From Cardiobacterium valvarum (GTDB lineage: Bacteria; Pseudomonadota; Gammaproteobacteria; Cardiobacteriales; Cardiobacteriaceae): a stretch of 64,000 bases of DNA. This document shows, in pieces, positions 58,801 through 64,000 of this stretch (position 1 is the stretch's first letter; each line of letters begins with the position of its first letter). The translations under genes were made by a program, and so were the position numbers. Where the stretch lies: positions 1-64,000 of the forward strand of contig NZ_UFUW01000001.1 of the NCBI RefSeq assembly GCF_900460955.1, read 5' to 3'. A model generated the notes under the pieces. That model made no database searches and was not told the DNA's origin. It worked only from the letters and a program-made list of their open reading frames with translations.

Positions 58801-60805
58801 GCGATTCATAGCCCACCGTACGCCCCGAACCTTTCAGGGTGTGGAAAGCGCGGCGAATATCACCGGTCAGGCGCGCATCATCCGAGGCTTCGCGCCATTG
58901 TGGATAAACGTCATTCATGGTCGCGATGATTTCCGCCAGCTCTTCGTTAAAGAATTCGCGGATTTCTTCATCCATAACGGCATCAGCATGGCTGCCGACG
59001 AAGGAGACTTTCTCAGCTGGCACATCCATTGCCTGCAAATCCTCCAGCGACTTGCCGGCAAAATAGGCGACTGCCGGTAGAGTAACGCTTGCGGCAACGG
59101 CAGCCTGTTGTCCACTGTCGGATGCACCGGTTGCCCCGCTTGGTGCGATTTCTATCGCAGCCGCTGTTTCGCTTGGGGCACTTTCTGCCGCCACAGTCGT
59201 TATTGTCCCGCTTGGCGGGATGCCTGGCACAGGTGCAGCTGTTTCTGTACTACCTACCTGTGCTGCAGCACCCTGTCCGGCAAGCGGCGCATTAATACCA
59301 ACACTGGTGGTGTCTTGATTGACGGAGATGGCAGCAGCGCTGTCGCTGTGCCCGAGTTGCGTCACACCCGTGGTGGAAGCCGGCGCCCCTGCGCCTGCGG
59401 GAGCTCCGGCCGGCATAACTGAAGGCAATTCTTCTGCAACCGTTTCTTCCTGTACATCTTCCAGCGCATCAAACATGGAAAAGTCGTCGTCCAGCACATC
59501 CAGCGCCGATTCCAGCACATCCTTGAACTGCTCGATATCGCCACTGCTCTCTTCTTCGCCATCATCCGGTGGTGCCATGTTGGCAAGCTGGACAAAAAGG
59601 TTTTTCGCCTGGGCGCTGACAGGCGTAATTTTGTCAATATTGCCGACCGCTGCCGCGAGGAAGCCGACGTTATGCAGGGAAATCTTGCCGGTTTCCGCCA
59701 AATCGTTGAAAAGGTATTCAATGGCAACCAGCGCATCAATCACCGGTGCATAGGTTTTTGCCAGCGCTTCGTCTTTTTGCAGGGTAAATTCAGCGCAGAG
59801 CAGGCCGAAGTGTTGCAGTTGTGCGGCAAGTTCTTTCAGGCCGGCCAAAGCGGTAATGGCACTGTAATGCACCAGTTGCGTGGTTGCCTCTCGCCAGGGT
59901 TGTTCTTGCCTGATCGTCTCGGCATGCAGCACTTCCTTGCGCAATGCTTCAAAAAAACGCCGCCCCAGTTTGCCGGTGTCGTGTATCAGTTTTTCAACTT
60001 CAAGCAGGCGTGAGTGTGCCGTCTGCGCTTGTACGGCTTCGCGGAAGTTGTCGGTTTGCGCAATTGCTTCGTCGTGCTCGGCGAGTCTCAGGGATTCCTG
60101 CACCAGAATCATAGCTTCGGCAATATCGATCCATTGCTGCTCGGATAATTGTGCTGAGATTTGCTGATTGATTTGCTGCAATAAGGCTTGCGGCGTCTTT
60201 AATTCGAGGACGGCGAAGAAACTGATCAGGTCTTTATTGGCCTCAATGATTGTTGCCGTATTAAAAGGTGCTTCAGGATTGCGGATATGTTCTTCAATCT
60301 GGTTACGGCTGGTTTCGATGACTTCATTGATCTTGGCCGCAAGTGCCTGATAGGTTTCTTTGCTGATAAATGGTTGAGCGGCAACATGTACCGTGTCTTT
60401 ATCGGCAGCGGCAATACTTTTCACCGCTTCGGTTGCCTGGATGACCGCTTGCCGGTTGTGCTCGCTGAGATGATCAAGGCGCTCGATGTAATCGGTCAGC
60501 ACCAAGAGGCCGGCGGCAATTTCTGCTCCGTGCCCGGCAAAAGCCGCATCCACACCATGCTGCGCTACACCCTGACTTAAATCGGTCACACCCGCAATAA
60601 TGACGTCTGCCAAAGCAACCGCTTCGCCTTGCTCCATTAGGGACAGACCACCGCTGATTTCCGCAAGTTTGTCACGCAAAATCTCAATACCGCCGGATTC
60701 GGGACGTTCCAGCCATTCAATGAGTTGCCGTTTGATGGTAGCGATATTGCGCCCCATCTCATCCCGGACACGCGCCAGTAATTGATTGCCTATTTCAGTT
60801 GCCAT
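49847..60805 (-). CDS. pilL: Giant hybrid histidine kinase of type IV pilus chemosensory system (PilL/ChpA)
   Basis: CheA-type kinase of 3652 residues, longer than Pseudomonas ChpA (about 2470). From the N-terminus: a helical, degenerate-Hpt-like region (1-480); a linker; Hpt1 with His655; Ser/Pro/Glu linkers (about 740-920); 14 degenerate repeats (about 923-2212); a linker; Hpt2 (His2600) and Hpt3 (His2781); a linker; the CheA dimer/ATPase core (EHMIRNSLAHGIE, DDGQGLN, AGRGVGMDVV); a CheW domain; and a C-terminal receiver with Asp3579 (ILLDIEMP). Six or more linkers contain P-S-E/G motifs encoded by the CAAGCG repeat. It controls pilus extension/retraction through PilG and PilH. Confidence 0.95.
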   Translation of the reverse strand: MATEIGNQLLARVRDEMGRNIATIKRQLIEWLERPESGGIEILRDKLAEISGGLSLMEQGEAVALADVIIAGVTDLSQGVAQHGVDAAFAGHGAEIAAGLLVLTDYIERLDHLSEHNRQAVIQATEAVKSIAAADKDTVHVAAQPFISKETYQALAAKINEVIETSRNQIEEHIRNPEAPFNTATIIEANKDLISFFAVLELKTPQALLQQINQQISAQLSEQQWIDIAEAMILVQESLRLAEHDEAIAQTDNFREAVQAQTAHSRLLEVEKLIHDTGKLGRRFFEALRKEVLHAETIRQEQPWREATTQLVHYSAITALAGLKELAAQLQHFGLLCAEFTLQKDEALAKTYAPVIDALVAIEYLFNDLAETGKISLHNVGFLAAAVGNIDKITPVSAQAKNLFVQLANMAPPDDGEEESSGDIEQFKDVLESALDVLDDDFSMFDALEDVQEETVAEELPSVMPAGAPAGAGAPASTTGVTQLGHSDSAAAISVNQDTTSVGINAPLAGQGAAAQVGSTETAAPVPGIPPSGTITTVAAESAPSETAAAIEIAPSGATGASDSGQQAAVAASVTLPAVAYFAGKSLEDLQAMDVPAEKVSFVGSHADAVMDEEIREFFNEELAEIIATMNDVYPQWREASDDARLTGDIRRAFHTLKGSGRTVGYESLGEFAWQHEQLLNRVIEKDYPANSLVRDTVGDAISLLNVLHQGEEFVEHKGALLQQALVAERVRLSLLDAPQSEQDALDALSRKLRLSDGGAVPSGEAASEAVATTTPASETADDWAVFDDIALDAPASDEVPTITLAEDDFSVEKERVSPDETASVTATHHDDAGIDSVPADEHTVTASHDIAADADHSDMDFAFVEDDAGHTAAQTVAASVHHAAAPHADTAAIDFALSDSHATSDITSAPPAEEIKAADVSGSESYDKALRTLQRGLRMGEPDADMQAALAETIRRQWQQSMMDDPDMRAAMTQSLIESFKGDSAGQAQWVSDILAQANAAGNAAVPVQPGLVPQMTGAPVHVAPSGISQEAYDRMLTTLRRGLAAGADEDMQAVLSDTISRQWLQQGIDTEGEARDAIIGQLKASLLEEGVADEAVLDAMLETVPHRVPSVLPEGVRQDSYGIMMETLRTGLSNASSADVQEMLATAIGNQWQNQNSLQDSAIRAAVAEQMAAVLGGNGQENSALVEAVLNRAAEKAREIPTGIRPDDYHNMLDTLRSNISNAQSDEAQDALAASISAHWQEQSLQDEATRDAVAQRIIAALGGKTETDSAAVEAVLNRVAEKMAQQQATAAPSETTAGFTAAHGAGVQLTPSEITADSAGEQATSISLAPSEHPAGDAVRGVAIEATILPQGVRQESYGAMLQTLQAGISAAQGDSAAQEALAASIGAQWQEAHTLQDPVARAAVAQQISAALGEQADTATVEAVLNRAAAQVGELPQGVEQAAYGAMLQTLQAGISAAQGDSAAQEALAAGIAAQWQSAESLQDPAVRATVAQQISAALGDSADTATVEAVLNRAAAQAIGLPQGVEQASYSTMLQTLQAGIGAAQDDAVAQEALAASIGAQWQTADTLHDPAARATVAQQISAALGDKADTASIEHILERAAVQAGFLPPGVRQDAYGNMLQTLQAGIGIAQSDTAAQEMLAASVGAQWREPHSLQDSAARNTVAAQIAAALGDKADVADVEAVLNRAARQAAELPQGVRQEAYGRMLHSMRFGEIHGEGIEQEMLAAAVGAQWEEPYSLQDATTRASVAQQLATALGGIADTAAVSAILDRAAHQAAQLPAGVNQDGYGAILQALRGHLDADVSDATAQEVLAATIGSQWQDAHSLQDSAARATFAQQISAAFDGAMEEATVAAVLDRAAAQAAQLPQDVHQSAYGAMLQKLHAGIGEARDNPAAQEALAAAIGARWREEHTLQDPAARAAVAQQLTATLGEDADATTISAVLERAAAQAGFLPQGVRQDAYGDILHTLHAGIGAGQDDAVASEALAASIGAQWQEAHTLHDPVARAAVAQQLTAALGDKADAANIEAVLNRAAAQAGELPQGVKQGAYGAMLQTLQAGIGAAKGDAAAQEALAASISTQWQEQHSLQDPAIRAAMAQKLSDSLGRDAEAATVAAILERAAVKAAENTTQPESLPADSYNHLLSLLRRGLKDGDADTQAALAATLQRQWQKQALPQDAAAVDAVQQQLAADGIDGAQLAQIFAAAGLPGSGQSSSEVVVKAVLSQDSADAAAAVDAPVVKAAASEHMHDDFVDMAAENTPAAEPAATFVDAAADAHDNHAHITADFLDVAADSHDAADAEIYPVAEADVGEVAGDFIDTAGVPGDVKPMSEEDELPVMLGGMAATTINTQGKGGPAISATPTSVVQIAPSRGMSPAERLNRELASLTQHPGLDGAVQGGKAGEGSATNNRAGFLRAVDQFDTLSQLADKNESPEIIDDLIDAVYDIEDSIDSEVAPPWIWRLLDSIEQLLLTHKQEGTPVSLKCAAVLQQSARLIENFEEDANEEDAIEAINALLNARREVGGGKSSSEPAALPYSGDPLGSELVEDPNANTMLAETFIDEAMSLFAHSQEEAERWDENRDQLSRLDAIRRDMHTLKGSARMAGYNAIGDLTHGVESLIDGIVSGQAEASSKATSILVGAMWQGMLMLDTVRDGYLPQTDPYILNNIHSYLNQPLPYPEVAEAAELARQEAREEAAAAAAAQAARIEAKDLTPEPAEETPVEEVAATTEFDDNIDPVLVDIFTDEAQELLQTTSQLLEDDFSKSEVVEELQRTMHTLKGGARLVGFTAIGDTAHLMESVIDKIPDLAEGKVRQAKTLLHFGLDAHYEMLDSVMRHEMPQPALEVNESLKVFADSGQYRVPSQGKGGAGADEGTPGEQATADNAPSETSSEPAAADSRGGQTPSESTADTNAAASDHRAEQTPSESAADTGAIGSAKGEGASRSEPAHADSHSGGHTDEAAASAAPASATPAPAHSDKAHDDSKAADKAPAAQADKHDTLPDHTPDLEKERGSDISSVPEAKADKPEAAKDKEKDSSTGSDNLPRYVRVDAQLLDEMIAMTGETAIMRSRMENIISEAEFNLTELTRVATRIAEQMRRLDSETEAQMLYRREQQGEDDLHFDPLEMDRFSEIQQLSRQLSEAIDDLKNLQDTLSQDNTTLRNLSIQQGIIQRGIQDHLLTTQLMRFDVHEARLRRLVRQTAKSVGKDVNFILEGGEVEVERRLLEDILPALEHMIRNSLAHGIETPEARLATGKSETGTIKVKVGVHAAELSVDVIDDGQGLNYERIRDKAAAKGMLDPERADDESYLSSLILRSGFSTAESLSQLAGRGVGMDVVNEMVKQRRGQIVVRSKRGEGTMFTLNMPFSMSIAEVLLVEIAGQTFAAPMSSIKAIGQVSHDILQRSVDGEIVYQNYEDKDYRQFVLGAYFRPDQYTLSDEEAGAPVLFINSEDNPVAFHVDRILNRLEIIVKNVNRQVLNIPGISGATILGDGRVVPVLELLDLSRRIADLTTLHAQRAAEVEVTVPNILVVDDSVTMRKVSTRLLERHHYNVATAKDGLDAIEVLNTFTPDVILLDIEMPRMDGFEFASHVRHGSNVPDVPIVMITSRTGDKHRERADAIGVQGYLGKPYSEDMLIQTLEFLLKKGGDN
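54168..58038 (-). repeat. Protein-coding tandem repeat array in pilL (14 degenerate units)
   Basis: Residues about 923-2212. Each unit opens with Y-G-x-M-L-x-T-L-x-x-G, then QEALAASIGAQWQ, LQDPAARAAVAQQ, and ends VEAVLNRAAAQ. The nine central units (54412-56752) are about 87 residues (261 bp) each and start LPQGVxQ. The outer units, 1-4 and 14, are more divergent and lack LPQGV in part. Predicted to be mostly helical. DNA is also visibly periodic (a GCTTGCAGGGTTTGCAGCAT-type string recurs). Confidence 0.9.
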
Positions 60806-60863
60806 GAAAACTCCTGTACCCGGTTAATGGCACAAAACCCAAACCATTTATCGTAAGTTATTG

Positions 60864-62132
60864 TTAATAGCCGACCGGCAGTTTGAAGCCGGAAACGGAA
60901 TTTTTCAGTTCTTGGGAAAGCAAACTGAGATTCTCGATAGAATCGGATGTTTTAACTACGTTTTCTGTCGTTGTCACCGCCATCTGGTTGATTTGCGCCA
61001 TATCGCTGGCGATACCCTCCGCCATAGTGGATACTTTGCGCGTCGAATCGGACACTTTTTCAATAAGCGAAGCCAAAGAAGTGGAAACATCTTCGATTTT
61101 GCTGAGTGCGGTGCCGGCTTCTTCGGCAATATTCGCGCCTTCTACCACTTCTTTGGTCGAACGTTCCATGGAGGCTACCGCCGCATTGGTATCGTTCTGA
61201 ATGGTCTTGACCAGACCCTCAATCCGCTTCGTCGCATTGGACGAACGCTCTGCCAGGCGTTGCACTTCGTCGGCAACAACTGCAAAACCGCGTCCCGCTT
61301 CTCCGGCCGAGTTAGCCTGAATCGCAGCGTTGAGCGCAAGAATGTTGGTCTGGTCGGCAATACTCTTGATGATTTCGACGATATTGCCGATTTCCTGCGA
61401 GCTTTCGCCCAAACGCTTGATCAGAGTGCGGGTTTCCTGAATGTTACCGCGAATGTTGTTCATACCGTTGATAGTATTACGCACCTGCTGCGCGCCTTCA
61501 CGCGCGATGCTCACGGAATTGTGGGCAATTTCTGCCGAATCACTGGTACTGATGGCAACGCGGTCAAGTGAGCGCACCATGTCGCCGATAATTTTGGTGA
61601 TGGTATGAATTTTTTGCGCCTGCTCGGTGGATGAACTTTGCATTTGTTCGGCAATCAGACGCGTACTGTTGGAGGCATTGGATACTTGAGTGGAAGTACG
61701 GTTAATGGTACCGACCAGTTCGCGCATGGATTCAATCGCGTAGTTAACGGAATCCGCAATAGCGCCGGTAAAGTCTTCCGTTACTTGTGCTTCAACGGTC
61801 AAATCACCGTTGGAAAATTCCGCCAATTCGTCCATCAGACGCAAAATGGCATCCTGATCCCGCTTGGCACGAAATTCCGCTTCAGTAGAAACGTGCTGGA
61901 TTTTGGAATATTGCGCATCAACAAATTTGTACCAAAGGAAACCGGCAAGAGCGGCGCATACAATCATGGCGGGCAGAATGGTGCCCAACATACCGCCATC
62001 ACCCAAATAGATTTGAAAGAGGCAAAAGAGCGCCAATGCAGCAGCGATACCCGAACAAGCCAGTGCGGCAATACGAAAAGTGTTGCCGCTATTGCCTTCA
62101 GCGGCAATTATTCTATTTCTTGAATTCAACAT
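60864..62132 (-). CDS. pilJ: Pilus methyl-accepting chemotaxis receptor PilJ, short form
   Basis: A 422-residue receptor that activates PilL. The signalling domain is complete, with the hairpin tip [38 protein letters not shown] and the ERSTKEV region. Two membrane helices at about 18-40 and 48-68 are separated by only a few residues (YLGDGGML), followed by a HAMP-like region (about 70-130). The large periplasmic ligand-binding part of Pseudomonas PilJ (682 residues) is missing. It lies between pilI and pilL with 13- and 58-bp gaps. Confidence 0.92.
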   Translation of the reverse strand: MLNSRNRIIAAEGNSGNTFRIAALACSGIAAALALFCLFQIYLGDGGMLGTILPAMIVCAALAGFLWYKFVDAQYSKIQHVSTEAEFRAKRDQDAILRLMDELAEFSNGDLTVEAQVTEDFTGAIADSVNYAIESMRELVGTINRTSTQVSNASNSTRLIAEQMQSSSTEQAQKIHTITKIIGDMVRSLDRVAISTSDSAEIAHNSVSIAREGAQQVRNTINGMNNIRGNIQETRTLIKRLGESSQEIGNIVEIIKSIADQTNILALNAAIQANSAGEAGRGFAVVADEVQRLAERSSNATKRIEGLVKTIQNDTNAAVASMERSTKEVVEGANIAEEAGTALSKIEDVSTSLASLIEKVSDSTRKVSTMAEGIASDMAQINQMAVTTTENVVKTSDSIENLSLLSQELKNSVSGFKLPVGY

Positions 62133-62145
62133 AAATCACCCGATA

Positions 62146-62676
62146 TTATTGTACATTTTGAATGAATGAAGCGTCTGTCACCAGATTCTTCAAATCGATA
62201 CGCAACCATTGACGTCCATCCATAGCGGCCTGTCCATCCAGCCAATTGCGCGTGGATTGATAAGAAGAGACTTCACAGGAACGAATACCCTGAATGGCAT
62301 CCACTTTTAGAATATAGCCCTGCCCTTCATTATGCAGCACGATAAATCCGCTTCTACCTTTGGTATTTTTCACCGCAGGATCCACAAAGCGTTTGAACTC
62401 CACCACGGAAAAAACTTCCCCACGAATACCGGCCAGTCCCAGCAACCAATTCGGTGTAAAAGGTAATGGCGTAATATCCTGAATAGTGGTGGATACTTCC
62501 TGTACCATTTTCATATCCAGCAGATAATTCTTATCACCGGCGGTAAAGGCCAAATAGCTTTCGCCAATATCGTGATATTTATCGACGATCTGTTTGCGGG
62601 CTTCGGCTTTTTCCACATAATCGCAGAGGATAGTGAATGGTGTGGTTTCCGTGCCTTTAACGTTTTCACTGCTCAT
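62146..62676 (-). CDS. pilI: CheW-type adaptor PilI
   Basis: Adaptor linking PilJ to PilL, 176 residues with a CheW domain at about 35-170: YLAFTAGDKNYLLDMKMVQEV, PFTPNWLLGLAGIRGEVFSVVEF and VLHNEGQGYILKVDAIQGI are the conserved segments. The start overlaps the pilH stop by 4 bp. The first 30 residues are polar and variable, as usual. Confidence 0.93.
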   Translation of the reverse strand: MSSENVKGTETTPFTILCDYVEKAEARKQIVDKYHDIGESYLAFTAGDKNYLLDMKMVQEVSTTIQDITPLPFTPNWLLGLAGIRGEVFSVVEFKRFVDPAVKNTKGRSGFIVLHNEGQGYILKVDAIQGIRSCEVSSYQSTRNWLDGQAAMDGRQWLRIDLKNLVTDASFIQNVQ

Positions 62677-63032
62677 ATCAATGACCGGATTTGTGCCAGC
62701 AATGCTTCTTTTTCCGGCGGTTTAACAAAATATTCGCGCGCTCCGTTACGAAGCCCCCAGGCACGATCACTTTCCTGATCTTTGGTGGTCAGCATAATGA
62801 CGGGGATTTCACGGGTTTCTGGATTGCGCATTAATTTGCGCGTTGCCTGGAATCCGCTCATACCGGGCATTACCACATCCATCAGAATCAATTCGGGGCG
62901 TTTCTCTTCCGCCATCTTGATGCCTTTGTCAGCAGTATCGGCCCACAGCACGCTGTAACCTTCACTTTCCAACATGACCCGCACGACTTCTGCTTCGGTC
63001 GGCGAATCATCCACAATCAGGATCGTAGCCAT
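62673..63032 (-). CDS. pilH: Single-domain response regulator PilH
   Basis: CheY-like receiver of 119 residues with acidic pocket Asp8/Asp9 (IVDDSPTE), phospho-acceptor Asp52 (LILMDVVMP), Thr at MLTTKD and Lys in VKPPEK. By analogy with Pseudomonas it acts on pilus retraction or as a phosphate sink. It is 12 bp downstream of pilG. Confidence 0.93.
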   Translation of the reverse strand: MATILIVDDSPTEAEVVRVMLESEGYSVLWADTADKGIKMAEEKRPELILMDVVMPGMSGFQATRKLMRNPETREIPVIMLTTKDQESDRAWGLRNGAREYFVKPPEKEALLAQIRSLI

Positions 63033-63044
63033 CGGGGAATTCCT

Positions 63045-63422
63045 TTATTTAACGTGCGTACGGATTGCGTTTAGCAATTCATCACGCGAAAAAGGCTTGG
63101 TCATAAAAAACTCCGAACCAGCAATGCGCCCGCGCGCTTTATCGAAGATACTGTCTTTACTGGAAAGCATCAGCACCGGCGTTTTTGCAAATGCGGCATT
63201 GCTTTTAATCACGGAACAGACCTGATAGCCGTCCAGACGCGGCATCATGATGTCGAGAAAAATCAGATCCGGCTTGAACGACATAACTTTGGACAAGGCG
63301 CTGAAACCGTCTTCGGCGGTAGCTACGGTGTAGCCTTCCCGGCTGAGAATGGCTTCGGCGGTTTTCCGGATCGTGCCACTATCGTCCACCACGAGCACTT
63401 TCACGGATTTATTATCAGACAC
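63045..63422 (-). CDS. pilG: Single-domain response regulator PilG
   Basis: CheY-like receiver of 125 residues with Asp13/Asp14 (VVDDSGTIRK), phospho-acceptor Asp57 (LIFLDIMMP), Ser at MLSSKD and Lys in TKPFSRDEL. In Pseudomonas the phosphorylated form promotes pilus extension. The start codon is GTG at 63422, with AAGGAG at good spacing. It is the first gene of the chemosensory operon, 52 bp downstream of ruvX on the same strand. Confidence 0.94.
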   Translation of the reverse strand: MSDNKSVKVLVVDDSGTIRKTAEAILSREGYTVATAEDGFSALSKVMSFKPDLIFLDIMMPRLDGYQVCSVIKSNAAFAKTPVLMLSSKDSIFDKARGRIAGSEFFMTKPFSRDELLNAIRTHVK

Positions 63423-63474
63423 GCGAACTCCTTAATTTTCGCTAATACATCGGACATAGAATAACGGATTGTCA

Positions 63475-63900
63475 TTAAAATTGCGACGCTCCCATGCTAT
63501 TCCCCCGTTCCTCTGCGGCCAGCCAGTCTTCTGCAATAACCACGGCAGCCATGGCATCGACCTCTTTGGCGGCCGGCAGACGTGCCCGTGCTTCGTGCGA
63601 ACTCAGATATTCATCTGAAAAATACACCGGCAGGGCAAATGCCTCGCGGCATTTATCGGCCAGACGACGGATGGCGGGCGCCAGCGGATGCTCCTTACCA
63701 TCGTGCAATTGCGGCCAGCCGATGACGATGGCAGAGACCGACCATTCCGCAACCCACGCGGCAAACTGCGCGGCTTCCAGCGTCGCTGCAGGATGACGGA
63801 TAACTGCGAGTGGGCGCGCCGTCGCGGTCAAAGTTTGCCCGACAGCCACGCCGGTTTTACGCTGACCGACATCCAGCGCGAGAATCCATTTAGCAGCCAC
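63475..63900 (-). CDS. ruvX: Putative Holliday-junction resolvase RuvX (YqgF)
   Basis: RNase H-fold nuclease, in bacteria linked to pre-16S rRNA 5' processing or recombination. The 141 residues have ILALDVGQRKTGVAVG, IVIGWPQLHDGKEHP and FSDEYLSSHEARARL, which supply the acidic catalytic residues. The GTG at 63900 (VAAKWILALD) is preferred because GGGAGG precedes it at correct spacing; ATG codons further upstream would put that site inside the gene. Proximity of ruvX to pilG is shared with Pseudomonas. Confidence 0.9.
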   Translation of the reverse strand: MAAKWILALDVGQRKTGVAVGQTLTATARPLAVIRHPAATLEAAQFAAWVAEWSVSAIVIGWPQLHDGKEHPLAPAIRRLADKCREAFALPVYFSDEYLSSHEARARLPAAKEVDAMAAVVIAEDWLAAEERGNSMGASQF

Positions 63901-64000
63901 ACCACCTCCCATAAAGCCTCGCGAGGCATGATGCACATTAACTTTGTGAAATGCAAGCGTAATGTTTGTGCCATTTTTCGTTCATAAATGGAAAAACCGA

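Overview
The window looks like the origin end of a chromosome from a GC-rich gammaproteobacterium: base 1 is the dnaA start codon. The gene set (minCDE, lolCD, pcnB-folK, tyrS, accA, a Pseudomonas-type pil-chp cluster next to ruvX, a short LOS-type glycosyltransferase cluster, many sugar PTS genes) suggests a host-associated Cardiobacterium-like organism. That placement is inference from gene content; no rRNA or tRNA gene was seen. No plasmid, prophage or CRISPR array was seen. The only transposase trace is a broken remnant at 17.9-18.1 kb.

Layout. 0-2.7 kb: dnaA, a DnaA-box cluster (candidate oriC) and dnaN. 2.9-5.7 kb: a mannose-family PTS (fused EIIAB, IIC, IID). 5.7-12.8 kb: a DUF6882 gene, an AspT/YidE-type transporter, ohr, a reverse-strand operon of a GbsR-like regulator with three small membrane proteins, and a HAD phosphatase overlapping a StiP-type phosphoribosyltransferase-Pelota protein, which is a Ter-associated pair standing alone. 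13-15.2 kb: hslR and minEDC, with a strong terminator hairpin in the minC leader. 15.5-24.5 kb: glk, a cytochrome P450, a transposase remnant fused to a DUF2459 gene, a VOC protein, ulaB-ulaA, grxD, a DUF7832 protein, an amino-acid binding protein, an AcpH-like and a LolA-like gene. 24.7-35.4 kb: a YfbK-like VWA lipoprotein, glgP, an entericidin, dps, an FHA membrane protein, a trypsin-like protease, tyrS and an M23 peptidase with a 27-bp repeat linker. 35.5-41.2 kb: a ketosynthase/FabG pair, csrA, a degenerate PanC-like protein, a very acidic small protein, folK and pcnB. 41.6-49.4 kb: three LOS genes, lolDC, grxC, a rhodanese-like protein and accA. 49.4-63.9 kb: the type IV pilus chemosensory operon pilG-pilH-pilI-pilJ-pilL-chpC and ruvX.

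Three things stand out. First, the chemosensory kinase PilL/ChpA is 3652 residues and carries 14 degenerate repeats, nine of them regular ~87-residue units, between its first and second clear Hpt domains. Second, a short motif (CCAAGCG followed by G/A) recurs as 25-bp tandem units between genes and inside inter-domain linkers of PilL and a secreted protease, where it reads as Pro-Ser-Glu/Gly. The same element family thus shapes both intergenic DNA and protein linkers, and a DNA-uptake-type signal is one testable explanation. Third, the pilus receptor PilJ has lost its periplasmic sensor region and no pilK/chpB adaptation genes are present in the cluster, so the pathway appears rebuilt around a giant kinase.
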